A DNA stretch of 64,000 bases from Mucilaginibacter paludis DSM 18603 (GCF_000166195.2 NZ_CM001403.1:2560432-2624431); one strand, 5' to 3'; shown: positions 27,234 to 36,015, counted from the stretch's first letter. Numbers and translations: made by a program. Notes: generated by a model from the sequence alone, not told the origin.

Positions 27234-27499
27234 CGCACAGGGAAAAGCGGGCAAAGGCCCCGACTGCACGCCGGGCCGGGTTTGGCCTTGCGGGGGGAAG
27301 GATCGGGCAGTCTTGATTTTTTTGGTTACTTTTTGTATCAAGACAAAAAGTGACAAGCTCTTCCGCGGCGATTGAGCGGGCCGATGTCTTAAATTAAGAA
27401 TACTGATTGTCGACGCAAAATAGGCGTATTGACAATCAGCACACCCCATATACTGTATACTTAATGCGCGCAAAAGGTCCCTCCTACCGTCGGGATGAC
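27234..27499. repeat. Dispersed 260-bp intergenic repeat, family B copy 2
   Basis: This is a full-length match to 13261-13520 with scattered substitutions and short indels. The internal hairpin is kept by a compensatory change: the arms here are GTCTTGAT / ATCAAGAC, against TCTTGAC / GTCAAGA in copy 1. The open frame across it (opposite strand, about 150 codons) is not shared in frame with copy 1, so I treat it as non-coding. Confidence 0.75.
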
Positions 27500-27677
27500 A
27501 TGGCGGAGAGGGGGATGTATTAATATCAACAACTCACGTGAACGTTATTATAAGCATCGTTCCATAAATTATCGGTGAGGACACCGACAAGTGGCAATTC
27601 AAAAAACCGCATTAACAATCAACAACTTGAATAAACGTTACTATAACAAACCGGCGAGCAGATACCCATCAACAGCC

Positions 27678-28913
27678 TTAACCATGCACCTCAGCTACCG
27701 ATATACCTGTTTCTACCTTCCGGATGCGTGAAATGCAGAACATCACCAATCCTGATAACACAATCAGGATCAGATAGCCATAACTGAGGTTGCGCTCATC
27801 CTTTGCCGGGAAAACCGAGATGATGGCATAACTTAAAAACGACACCATGATATAAACAACACCTCCTGTTAAACCACCTGCAATACCGGCGTTTTTAGGA
27901 AATTTGCGCATGCTGTAAGTAAAGTAGTTATTGTAAGTATACCCCGCAGCCACGTGAATAATGAAAGCGAAGAACAGCAAGGTATACAGGTTAACGATAA
28001 AACCCAGGCTGATGATCATGCCCAGGGCGAAGGCTGTTTGCAGGCCGATATTGATCACCATTTTTTTATAAAAAGGGCGCTCGATAGTTGCCTTGCCAAT
28101 AAAGCCCCCAACCATCCAGGCCAGCCCCAAGATCAGCGAGCAGTACCCGGCAGCAACAGGACCCAGTTGCAACTGGTGCTCTACGATAAACGGCCCCGAC
28201 ATGTTATACACCATCACCATAGCATAAGCCAAACCGAGCATCAATAAGCCGAGGGTAAAACTGGCGGTAGTGATCATTTCAAGGTAAATACGGGCAATTC
28301 TTTTTAGTTTAAACTCGGTGGTAAGTTTGAGAGTTTCGCCACTGAAAATAAATTCCAGCACCGCTAAAACGGCCCCCATCAGCGCTAAAAAGTAAAAGTT
28401 GGATTCCCAGCCAAAAACACTTTGTAAGTAGCCGCCTATAAACGGCGCCACAATGGGCCCGGTTGACCAGATGATGGTAAAAATACTTAAATAGTGCTTT
28501 AACTTATCGCCGGTAAAAACATCAACAAAGTAAGCTCTTTTGGCTACCACAATAATAGCCACCGTAATGCCATGGATAACCCGCATCAGGTAAATGAGGT
28601 AAATGTTGTGTGTTTGGGCGATAATGATATTGGAGATCACAAAAATAACGAGCGCCATTAAGCTCAGGTTATACCGGCCGAAGCTATCCAGGATGCTCCC
28701 GATAAAAAGTTGGGATACACCGTAGCTGATTAAAAAAATACTTAAAGTAAGCTGCACCTGCATGCTGCTGATGTGCAACGACAGCCCCATGTTTGGCAAC
28801 GAGGGGATATAAATATCAGTAGCGAAGCCGGATAAAGGGATGAGTGCGAAAGCCAGTATGGTGGATATGCTTTGGTGCTTCGGCTTGATGCTTTTGTTGG
28901 ATGTGATGAGCAT
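27678..28913 (-). CDS. MFS exporter, Bcr/CflA drug-resistance type
   Basis: The 411-residue product has twelve predicted helices. Helix 1-2 contains the DHA1 pattern (ALIPLSGFATDIYIPSLPNMG), with Asp and the PxLP-like motif typical of Bcr/CflA transporters. Motif A is IGSILDSFGRYN, then LMRVIHGITVAIIVVAKRAYFVDVF in helices 4-5 and TIIWSTGPIVAPFIGGYL (motif C-like) in helix 5. It probably exports a drug, sulfonamide, bicyclomycin-like compound or amino acid by proton antiport. No regulator is adjacent. Confidence 0.9.
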   Translation of the reverse strand: MLITSNKSIKPKHQSISTILAFALIPLSGFATDIYIPSLPNMGLSLHISSMQVQLTLSIFLISYGVSQLFIGSILDSFGRYNLSLMALVIFVISNIIIAQTHNIYLIYLMRVIHGITVAIIVVAKRAYFVDVFTGDKLKHYLSIFTIIWSTGPIVAPFIGGYLQSVFGWESNFYFLALMGAVLAVLEFIFSGETLKLTTEFKLKRIARIYLEMITTASFTLGLLMLGLAYAMVMVYNMSGPFIVEHQLQLGPVAAGYCSLILGLAWMVGGFIGKATIERPFYKKMVINIGLQTAFALGMIISLGFIVNLYTLLFFAFIIHVAAGYTYNNYFTYSMRKFPKNAGIAGGLTGGVVYIMVSFLSYAIISVFPAKDERNLSYGYLILIVLSGLVMFCISRIRKVETGISVAEVHG

Positions 28914-28981
28914 GTTTTTATTTTTGATGATGACAACCGCGGTTATGGGAGCGGCAATAGATTATTCTGCTTTTGAGCGGG

Positions 28982-28989
28982 CAAAATTA
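28982..28989 (-). promoter_or_regulatory. Putative -7 element (TAATTTTG) of the MFS gene
   Basis: The minus strand TAATTTTG matches TAnnTTTG, 69 bp before the start codon. A -33 TTG is present but about 25 bp away, longer than usual. Confidence 0.35.
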
Positions 28990-29159
28990 AGTTATAGAAA
29001 TATGCTAATTGTCACAATAAAGCACCTTTTGGATTTGGCTAAATAATGATGGGGATCACCGGGACGGTGAATGCAAAAAGCCTTCAGGTTTTTTGGCAAA
29101 AGAAATACGTTTGCGGGTTTACTGTAAACCGGGCAATACTGACAGTCAAGGTAAACCGG

Positions 29160-29298
29160 TTAGCTTGCAGGCGCAAAAGATTTCTCTTCGTACCTCATCG
29201 AAATGACAAAGGGTTTGAGTTATCAATAAAAAAGGGGTACGTTATGGAGCAGCATCCATCACCTTGCGCAAAAAGCTTCTCCTGCCGTCCAACTGCAA
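29160..29298. repeat. Fragments of repeat family B right end
   Basis: Two pieces, GGCGCAAAAGATTTCTCTTC...CGAAATGAC at about 29170-29205 and GCGCAAAAAGCTTCTCCTGC at about 29266-29285, resemble the terminal part of family B. The 28914-29298 gap holds nothing else I can name. Confidence 0.45.
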
Positions 29299-30027
29299 TC
29301 ACCTCCATCCTTCAACAAACCCTGCAAATTCCTCTTTATATTGATCAGATACCGCAAACATCTTATCGCCAATATAAACCGTGTTCCTGGTGATCGAAGT
29401 CACCTTATCCAACGATACAATAAACGATTTGTGTATCCGCATAAACTTACCTTTGGGTAATTTTTCTTCGAGCGCCTTCAGCGTGATGAGCGACAGCAGG
29501 TTTTTCCCGGTATCCACCAGGTGAAGTTTGGCATAATCTTTCAACCCCTCGATGTAGGCTATATTAGCGCAGGGTATCTTAACGGTTTGAAACTCTACCT
29601 TCAGGTAAATATGATCCTCGTCTTTGGGCACCGCTTCCAAAGGGGCAGCTTTCGGCCGGGCCATATTGAGCACTTTGTTGGCGCCTCTAAAAAACTCTTC
29701 GTAAGCAAAGGGCTTCAGCAGGTAATCAACCACATCCAGTTTGTAACCTTCCAGGGCAAACTGATCAAACGCGGTTGTAAAAATGATGGCCGGTGTATAC
29801 CCCATATTCCGGCCCGACAAGATACGCGCCAACTCGATACCGCTCAAATCGGGCATCTGGATATCCAGAAAAATCAGGTCCACTTCATTCTCGCTGATAA
29901 AGCGCAAACTCTCAATAGCATTTGAAAAACTTCCGGCCAGCTTTAAAAAAGGGGTACGGTCAATAAACCGGCACAGTAAATCGAGCGCAGGCGGCTCATC
30001 ATCAATAGCGATACAAGTGAGTGTCAT
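29299..30027 (-). CDS. LytTR-family response regulator
   Basis: The 242-residue product has a receiver domain (1-120) with D9/D10, phosphoacceptor D55 in VDLIFLDIQMPD, and the conserved K in YLLKPFAYEEF. A LytTR domain (about 140-240) follows with IAYIEGLKDYAKLHLV and FMRIHKSFIVSLDKV. It overlaps the kinase gene by four bases. The pair stands alone apart from the divergent gene at 31376, which is the likeliest target by position. Confidence 0.93.
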   Translation of the reverse strand: MTLTCIAIDDEPPALDLLCRFIDRTPFLKLAGSFSNAIESLRFISENEVDLIFLDIQMPDLSGIELARILSGRNMGYTPAIIFTTAFDQFALEGYKLDVVDYLLKPFAYEEFFRGANKVLNMARPKAAPLEAVPKDEDHIYLKVEFQTVKIPCANIAYIEGLKDYAKLHLVDTGKNLLSLITLKALEEKLPKGKFMRIHKSFIVSLDKVTSITRNTVYIGDKMFAVSDQYKEEFAGFVEGWR

Positions 30028-31091
30028 AAAATCAACTTTAATTTGGCCTGGTATTCAGTTTCGCCAATTAACCCGGCGCTCAGGGTGTACTTTCCCGGAT
30101 ACAGCAGATCGAGCCTGCGGGTGGTATTGAGTATGCCGATGCCGTTGCTATCCTCCTCGCTCGCAGGCCGGTTTTCGTAAACGGTATTTTTCACAATCAG
30201 CTCTACGCTTCCGGCATCCTGTAATATCCAGATACTGATATAACCTTCGGCAATACCACTCACACCGTGCTTAAAAGCATTTTCGATAAAGGGCAAAAAC
30301 ACCATCGGGGCAATCAAAACATCCGTTACATTATCCTGAATCTGCAATAAAACCGTTGTTTTCTTACCGATCCGCAATTTCATCAGTTCGGTATATTCCC
30401 TGATGAACGAGATCTCCTTAGTTAATGATGTTTGGCGCCCGGCGGCATCGTATAATACGTAGCGCATCATTTTAGATAGGTTGGTTATGGCGGTGCGCGC
30501 CACATCCCCATCAGACAAGGTATAGGAATAAATGGTATTCAGCGTATTGAAAAAAAAATGCGGATTAATCTGTGCTTTGAGCAACGTTAATTCCGTTGCA
30601 ACCTTTTCTTGTTCTAACTGCTGGCGTAGCGTTACTTCCTGCTGCCATTTTTGAATAAAGCTGATGGTGATACCCAGGCCTATCATCAGCAGGTTGAGGC
30701 CTGGCACAAAGGTATCAAAATGCGCCCGGCGATCCGGGTGCCAGGGCAGATCCGGAAATGGCGGATGCGGATGATTAAAAACAAAAGGGTTGAGATTAAA
30801 TACTGTGTTGATAAAATTATTTAAACAAGCCGCCGAAACCACCAGTACAATAGCCACCAGGACATAAAGCGCTACCCGTTGCCGACTGAGCAAACGCGGA
30901 ATAAACAGGTAAAAATTTAAATAGAATACCCCCATCAGCATCAGCAGTAAAACAATCTGCCTGATCCAAAATCCGTTGGTAACGGTAATGCCGGGGCCGG
31001 TGGGGTGAGCATACAGTAAACCCGCCGCCAGGATGAGCCAGCAAATAAAATGGACCAAAATAAACACATTGTTTTTTTTTAACACACTCAT
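30024..31091 (-). CDS. LytS-type sensor histidine kinase
   Basis: The 355-residue product has four predicted membrane helices in the first 145 residues. A proline/histidine-rich extracytoplasmic loop lies between helices 3 and 4 (about 100-128, NPFVFNHPHPPFPDLPWHPDR). A coiled coil and the His_kinase domain with H178 in KAQINPHFFFNTLNTIYS follow, then an HATPase domain with IENAFKHG and NGIGILNTTRRL. The His-rich loop could bind a metal, which is speculation. It is translationally coupled to the regulator gene. Confidence 0.93.
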   Translation of the reverse strand: MSVLKKNNVFILVHFICWLILAAGLLYAHPTGPGITVTNGFWIRQIVLLLMLMGVFYLNFYLFIPRLLSRQRVALYVLVAIVLVVSAACLNNFINTVFNLNPFVFNHPHPPFPDLPWHPDRRAHFDTFVPGLNLLMIGLGITISFIQKWQQEVTLRQQLEQEKVATELTLLKAQINPHFFFNTLNTIYSYTLSDGDVARTAITNLSKMMRYVLYDAAGRQTSLTKEISFIREYTELMKLRIGKKTTVLLQIQDNVTDVLIAPMVFLPFIENAFKHGVSGIAEGYISIWILQDAGSVELIVKNTVYENRPASEEDSNGIGILNTTRRLDLLYPGKYTLSAGLIGETEYQAKLKLIL

Positions 31092-31375
31092 TGCACTTAA
31101 TTATCCTGCAATGATAAATATACAAAATTTACAACGGATGAATGATCGTCCATTTCGATACAAACATCGTCCACCCGCGGTTTTTAAACGACGAGGGCCA
31201 AGGGTTATGGATAGATCAGAAGCTAACCGCTTTAACCCCAGCCTCGTCGATTATTTCCGGCCAATGGTCTATCGGGTTTTAACATCCGGATGACAGGCGC
31301 TTTATTTGGCTTACAAAACTAAACAAGCTAAAACTTAAACTCATTGCATTATTAACCCTAACCATTGATTCTCAA

Positions 31376-32386
31376 ATGAAAAAAATCAAGATGCCCGTTA
31401 TGCTGCTGTTGCTGCTTACGGGCCAACTGCTTGCCCAGGAAAAAAGTTTAAAAAATGTGCAATCCACCGAGGGCATTCGCTCGCCTTTGGTTAAAGTTGA
31501 CGGCAACCTGAAAGAGTGGAACGACCAATTCCAGGCTTATAACAAGCAAACCAGGTTGTTTTATACCCTAAGCAACGATGATCTATTTTTGTACCTGGTT
31601 ATCCGGTCAACAGACCTTCAAACCAGTAACAAAATCGCGGCGGGTGGTATTACTTTAGTGATTAACACGGGCGGAAAAAAGAAGGACCAGGACGCCTTTG
31701 GCTTAACTTATCCCGTAATAGCCAGGCCTACAGGCCCGGGTGGACCGGGTGGCCCAGGTGGCGGCTTTGGCGGTAACGGCCCGGGCCAGCGCGGGCCAAC
31801 TGGCGGCGATGGCCCACGCGGCGGATTTGGCGGCGGCAATAACCAACCCGACTCGGCCATGCTGGCTGCCCGGCATAAACAAATTATAGACGCAGCCAAA
31901 GAAATCAGGGTATTAGGATTTAAAGACATAGCCGATAGCCTGATCTCGGTTTACAACGAATACGGCATTAAGGCCGCGATAGGCTACAATGCCGCAGGCA
32001 ATTACAATTACGAACTGGCGATCCCCTTAAAACTATTAAGCCTGAGCCCCGGTAATAACAAAGAGATAGCTTACCAGATTAAAGTAAATGGTATAACCAT
32101 GCCGGCCAACTTTGGCCCCGACAATATGCGCGGTGGCGCAAATGGCGGCTTTGGTGGTGGGCCGGGTGGCGGTGGCCCTCCAAGCGGTGGATTTGGTGGT
32201 GGCAATGGAGGAGGTGGTTTTGGTGGTGGTGGTGGTGGTGGCGGTTTTGGTGGCGGCGGCCGTGGCAACGGTGGCGGTTTTGGCCCAGGCGGCCCCGGTG
32301 GGCCGGGTGGTGGTCCGGGTGGTAACGGGTTTGCCGACATGTTTGCACCAACCGATTTCTGGGGCAAATACATTCTGGCAAAATAA
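31376..32386 (+). CDS. Secreted Gly/Pro-rich protein with CBM9-like N-terminal region
   Basis: The signal peptide MKKIKMPVMLLLLLTGQLLAQ is followed by a region with VKVDGNLKEWNDQF and DDLFLYLVIRSTDLQ, the pattern of CBM9/DOMON-like domains found in many secreted Bacteroidota proteins. A first Gly-rich segment lies at about 118-160. A structured segment follows (AMLAARHKQIIDAAKEIRVLG, ELAIPLKLLSLSPGN), then a long Gly/Phe/Pro-rich tail (about 245-325) before a short conserved end FAPTDFWGKYILAK. The tail is encoded by near-repetitive GGTGG triplets and probably varies in length. Function unknown; it is divergent from the LytS/LytTR pair. Confidence 0.8.
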   Translation: MKKIKMPVMLLLLLTGQLLAQEKSLKNVQSTEGIRSPLVKVDGNLKEWNDQFQAYNKQTRLFYTLSNDDLFLYLVIRSTDLQTSNKIAAGGITLVINTGGKKKDQDAFGLTYPVIARPTGPGGPGGPGGGFGGNGPGQRGPTGGDGPRGGFGGGNNQPDSAMLAARHKQIIDAAKEIRVLGFKDIADSLISVYNEYGIKAAIGYNAAGNYNYELAIPLKLLSLSPGNNKEIAYQIKVNGITMPANFGPDNMRGGANGGFGGGPGGGGPPSGGFGGGNGGGGFGGGGGGGGFGGGGRGNGGGFGPGGPGGPGGGPGGNGFADMFAPTDFWGKYILAK

Positions 32387-32568
32387 TAAAACATCTTTAA
32401 TATAAATAATTGATCCTGTAGCATTGAAAAATAGGGAGCGAAGTTTTAACTTTATACTGTGTGTAGAAAAAAGCAGGTAAGCCGGAGCCCCTCTAAACAG
32501 CGGAGCTTTCATGCACACCAAAAACATATTAAAGTGCATAATCTCCCCCGTAGGGCATATGCGTCAAC

Positions 32569-33889
32569 CTAAGGTAAAAAGGCAATATCGAAATCCTGTT
32601 CAAAATTGGGTCTGACTCTTTTATCGTAGGAGCAGTACCTGGCTAAAGCAATTAGATGATATCCTATCTTGCCCTTATAACTTTCTATGGCTTTAACGAC
32701 CTGTATTATTTTAGAGGCATTTTTTATGAGATACCGGACTACTTTTATCATACTCAAGCCCCTTTTCTGATGTTTTTTGATGATCATTCTGGCAGGCGAA
32801 AAGATATACTGGATGTAAATGATGATCATGATAAATCTCGCATAAAGGATAAGTGACTAGTTGTTTTTTCGAAACATTATGGATCTTAGAAAACTCCATG
32901 TTACTTTTCCAGGATTTGAATATGATTTCAATCCGCCACCTCAGGCTATATACTTTGAAAAGAAAGTTATAATCTGCGTCCTGTCTGGAAATGGTAGTCA
33001 TAAAAATGGACCATGACATCAGGGCCAGGCACTCTTTACCCGGTTCCTTTTTGGCCTCTTTCTTAGCCTTCATCCTGCGCCTGTTTGCAATTTCGTCACT
33101 TACAGGCAAGGCGACTATCCTGATTTTTGTACCTTTTTCATTATTTAAAGTAACCTCAAAATCAAGCTGTTTTTTTGATTGTAATTCGGTGAGCAGGTTA
33201 ATTCTTTCTTTTGTTTGGCTGTCTAAAAGTACTATATTACTCTGATGCCTGTATATGCAGTCCGCTTCTGCTGTCCAATGCCTCTCGATTTCTTTAAGGG
33301 TTAGATACCCCCTGTCCCGAATAACAAGGTCGCCCTTTTCTATCGTTAATTCGGGGGCGGCTTTCTGATCGTTCTTAGTATAAGAATCGATGGTAAAATA
33401 AATAAAGCTTTCAGTTATCAAATCGTAAACACACTGAATCCGGGCATTACAAACACTGGACTGGGCGTTGGAGACGCCCGAAAAAAAGCCAAACAACCTA
33501 AGGGGCAACTTAATGATTGTGCTGTCCTGCACTAAAACACGCTTATATTTACCTGCCCTGCGCAATGAATCGATTTCTTCCTTTCCGATTCTACTGATAA
33601 TAACAAGGGCCAGTATCTTTTTTAAAAAAAGCACACATGATTCTTTGTTTGTCTTTTTTGCAATTGCCTGCCTACTTACAGAAACAGTAGTTTCCGCATC
33701 TATTTTTGCCGCCAGATCATTAAAGCTAACCGTTCCATGCGTGGCCGCGCAGCAAATGGCATATAAAATATCGGCAGGCTCTATAAGACCTTTCCGTATC
33801 AGAAATCCGGTATCAATTGCTATTTTCTTTATTTGATCAGCACCAATGTTCATGGCATTTAGCAACGCTAAAAAATCGACCTTTTTCAT
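32569..33889 (-). pseudogene. IS4-family DDE transposase, frameshifted near 32847
   Basis: The N-terminal frame (33889 down to about 32847) has the DDE motifs: D122 in VLVQDSTIIKLP, D192 in LVIRDRGYLTL, and E321 in the YREK-like YSLRWRIEIIFKSWK. After HNVSKKQLVTYP the reading frame turns to an unrelated tail that runs to 32711. The proper C-terminus continues in another frame, YARFIMIIIYIQYIFSPARM ... ARYCSYDKRVRPNFEQDFDIAF, ending at 32569. A single small indel near 32846-32848 explains this. The intact product would be about 440 residues, normal for the family. Catalytic residues lie before the shift; activity is doubtful but not excluded. Confidence 0.85.
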
Positions 33890-33923
33890 TATGTCTTTTT
33901 GATTAATGGGTAAAATAATTTAT

Positions 33924-33951
33924 ATTTACATAGTATATATACTATGTAAAT
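33924..33951. promoter_or_regulatory. 28-bp perfect palindrome between transposase and passenger gene
   Basis: The left half ATTTACATAGTATA is followed directly by its exact complement TATACTATGTAAAT. It lies between the divergent start codons (33889 and 33964), 12 bp before the passenger start. The position and symmetry suggest an operator, plausibly bound by the passenger-encoded AbrB-like protein. Confidence 0.65.
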
Positions 33952-33963
33952 TAATCAAAAAAA

Positions 33964-34167
33964 ATGGGATATAAAGTAAAAGTTCAAAAAGTTGAGCGAG
34001 GAGGCACCAAATCGTTTTATGTAAACTTCCCGGCAGCAGTTGCCGATGCTTGCCTGTTAGAAAAAGGCGAAGAAATGGAATGGTTGATAGAAGATAGAAA
34101 TAGCTTCGTACTAAAACGTGTAAAGAAAGCCAAAACTAATCTTCCCAAACAAGAAAAAGACAAGTGA
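33964..34167 (+). CDS. AbrB/SpoVT-like DNA-binding protein carried by the IS
   Basis: The 67-residue product matches the swapped-hairpin AbrB/MazE layout: YKVKVQKVERGGTKSFYVNFPAAVADA, then CLLEKGEEMEWLIEDRNSFVLKRV, and a basic tail KKAKTNLPKQEKDK. Such proteins act as dimeric repressors or antitoxins. It is inside the IS ends, divergent from the transposase, next to the perfect palindrome, so control of transposase expression is the simplest idea. No toxin partner is present. Confidence 0.8.
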   Translation: MGYKVKVQKVERGGTKSFYVNFPAAVADACLLEKGEEMEWLIEDRNSFVLKRVKKAKTNLPKQEKDK

Positions 34168-34223
34168 AATTAATCGCCCAAACATCTTCTCCAATAATGT
34201 CAGGTGTTAGGTTGACGCCTATG

Positions 34224-34275
34224 CCCGTAGGGGAGACTTTTTTTAAAAGCCCTACCTACCGGGGAGGGTTTGGGA
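34224..34275. repeat. Family A intergenic repeat, right part, interrupted by the IS
   Basis: The 9-bp target copy CCCGTAGGG continues into GGAGACTTTTTTTAAAAG, then CCCTACCTACCGGGGAGGG. This equals the paired-arm form of family A seen at 54.6 kb. The left arm lies at 32543-32555, before the IS. Confidence 0.65.
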
Positions 34276-34324
34276 AGGGATTTTACCTTTCAAAACATTG
34301 CTATACAAACTCCAACGCCCTTAC

Positions 34325-35581
34325 ATGAATAAGCTCTTTTTTTGTATCCTTCTTTCGTCACTATTACTCATCTTGCGGGTTGATGCCGCCCAAGCGCAAA
34401 CGGGCAGCATCAGCGTGAGCGGTAAAATAACAGCTACGGAAAACGGCCAGCCTGTACGACAGGCCAGCATCAGTATTGATCGTAAAGGCGTTGGTACTGC
34501 CACCAATACCGATGGCTTGTTCGCGCTCATTATTCCGGCTAATAACCTGCACGATACCCTCAAGGTGTCGTGCATTGGTTTTAAAACCAAACTGTTTGCC
34601 ATAGCCGGGTTAACTAACGGTGCAACCATGAACATTGCACTTGAAAAAAGCATCACCGAACTTAAAGAAGTAAATATTGCTTACTACGATGCGCCCAAGA
34701 TCATTCAAAAAGCCATTGACCGTATAGGAGCCAATTATATTAACCACCCGCATATCCTGCGCGGCTTTTACCGCATGTATACCTTTAGCGGTACGGCCCC
34801 GTTGCAGCTATCCGAAGCGGTTTTTGATGTTTACAATTTTGGTTATGCGGATAAACACGCCGACCTGTTCAGGCTGATCAAAGCACGGAACGAAAAAAGC
34901 GAGCGTGATTTCAGCAAACTGGAACTGGGCCAGAAACCCAACTCTGTTTTTGAACACGATATTGTTAATCACCTGGCGGCCTGCGGTTTTTTAAATGACG
35001 AAGGCTTACAAAACCACCAGTTTAACGTGGCCGGTATTACCGATGTAAAAGGCTACCAGGCCTACGAGATTGATTTTAAAGAAAAGCCGGGGATAGTGGG
35101 AGCCACCTATCGCGGTAGGATATTTATCGATACCAAAACTTACGCCTTTATTTATTTTGATTTTGGCTTAAGCCCCACGGGCCTGGCCGACCTGGGAACC
35201 GGGAGCTTTGCCAGCCGCTCGCTGATGAGGATGGGTGATGTTCAAATTGAGCTGGAAAGTGATCATACCGAGGTGAGTTACCAGGAGGTGGGCAACAAAT
35301 GGGTTTTGGCCAGCGTAGGCGGAGATAATGTTTTAAACGTGCAGAACCCTAATTCAAAATCTGCTTTGTTGGCAAACGTTAAATTTAACTACCAGGTAAC
35401 CGCCGTAGATACCGTACAAAAACAACCCTTCAGCTCCAAATTAGGCAGAAACGAAAGCATCAATAACCACGATAGTAACGCGGGCGAAAAATTCTGGAAA
35501 GATTACAATATCCTTTTATCAGACTATAACACCGAAGATATTTTTAAAAAACTGCAAACTATTAATAAAGCTTTAAAGTAA
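34325..35581 (+). CDS. Secreted protein with carboxypeptidase-like regulatory domain
   Basis: Start at ATG 34325 gives MNKLFFCILLSSLLLILRVDAAQAQ, a signal peptide; the TTG nine codons upstream is unlikely. A CarboxypepD_reg-like beta-sandwich follows (about 28-115, VSGKITATENGQPVRQASISI and TNTDGLFALIIPAN). A larger domain of about 300 residues comes next, as in many Bacteroidota CarboxypepD_reg proteins that lack a barrel (AYYDAPKIIQKAIDRIGANY, HILRGFYRMYTF, FIDTKTYAFIYFDFGLS). These are outer-membrane or periplasmic proteins of unknown function. It lies just downstream of the IS and the disrupted family A repeat. Confidence 0.8.
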   Translation: MNKLFFCILLSSLLLILRVDAAQAQTGSISVSGKITATENGQPVRQASISIDRKGVGTATNTDGLFALIIPANNLHDTLKVSCIGFKTKLFAIAGLTNGATMNIALEKSITELKEVNIAYYDAPKIIQKAIDRIGANYINHPHILRGFYRMYTFSGTAPLQLSEAVFDVYNFGYADKHADLFRLIKARNEKSERDFSKLELGQKPNSVFEHDIVNHLAACGFLNDEGLQNHQFNVAGITDVKGYQAYEIDFKEKPGIVGATYRGRIFIDTKTYAFIYFDFGLSPTGLADLGTGSFASRSLMRMGDVQIELESDHTEVSYQEVGNKWVLASVGGDNVLNVQNPNSKSALLANVKFNYQVTAVDTVQKQPFSSKLGRNESINNHDSNAGEKFWKDYNILLSDYNTEDIFKKLQTINKALK

Positions 35582-35746
35582 ACATTAAACAAGCGCTGCT
35601 GCCTTTAGATTTTTAAAACCGGTGGCTCCCCTTTAGGATAAGATGACCAAGAACGCTGTCGGACTATTGAATTACCGCTAATCAAAGAGACGGCCACGGA
35701 ACCTGTTTACCGGCAGTGAATTGCTATAAGCAGGCCTCTGCCGGAT

Positions 35747-35787
35747 CTATAAACAAGTCCACTCCGTTAGGAGTATCCTGTTTATAG
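35747..35787. other. 41-nt stem-loop in the 35.6-36.0 kb gap
   Basis: The outer arms CTATAAACA / TGTTTATAG and inner arms CTCC / GGAG (loop GTTA) form a two-part hairpin. The surrounding 434-bp gap has no convincing gene; a 62-codon frame on the minus strand ends in this hairpin but resembles nothing I know. Confidence 0.4.
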
Positions 35788-35946
35788 CCATGGAGGATTG
35801 TTTTCTAAGCTCGGTAAGCGCTTCCTCTAATACAAGGCAAACTTGCAGATGCGGTCTCCCTACCGTTTCGATATAGTTTGTATCCTCTTTAAAACATCCG
35901 CCTAACTGATTTGGCAAAAACACCATCAATTTCAATTCTCAATTTT

Positions 35947-35970
35947 TATTTAGACTGATTCTTATTAAAT
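35947..35970. promoter_or_regulatory. Putative iron-responsive operator upstream of the ankyrin/PepSY gene group
   Basis: TATTTAGACTGATTCTTATT is similar to an inverted TTTAGA-n-ATTCTAAA pattern I associate with Fur-type sites in Bacteroidota. A related TATTTAGAATTAATTTAAAT lies upstream of the siderophore receptor gene. The site is 46 bp before the first gene of a probable iron-reduction operon. Confidence 0.35.
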
Positions 35971-36015
35971 TCGCATGCCTTTATTTTTTGGAAGCAGGCT
36001 AATCAACTCATAAAA

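Larger units (their letters stand above)
32556..34223. mobile_element. IS4-family insertion sequence with AbrB-like passenger, 1668 bp
   Basis: The terminal inverted repeats are CATATGCGTCAACCTAA at the left and CATAGGCGTCAACCTAA (complement) at the right, 16 of 17 identical. They are flanked by an exact 9-bp direct repeat CCCGTAGGG at 32547-32555 and 34224-34232. The element carries a transposase gene on the minus strand, whose stop codon lies in the left repeat, and a small divergent gene on the plus strand. Removing the element and one repeat restores a palindrome TCTCCCC-CGTA-GGGGAGA, so the target was a family A intergenic repeat. Confidence 0.9.

Noticed and set aside
27018..27473. 151-codon minus-strand frame
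   Set aside because: It runs across repeat family B and a short inverted repeat, with no protein similarity and no match in frame with copy 1.
32036..32539. Long minus- and plus-strand frames across the Gly-rich gene tail (100-167 codons)
   Set aside because: Low-complexity GGTGG DNA leaves all frames open; only the frame with signal peptide and CBM9-like part is credible.
35747..35935. 62-codon minus-strand frame
   Set aside because: It ends in a hairpin, lacks a start context and resembles no family.
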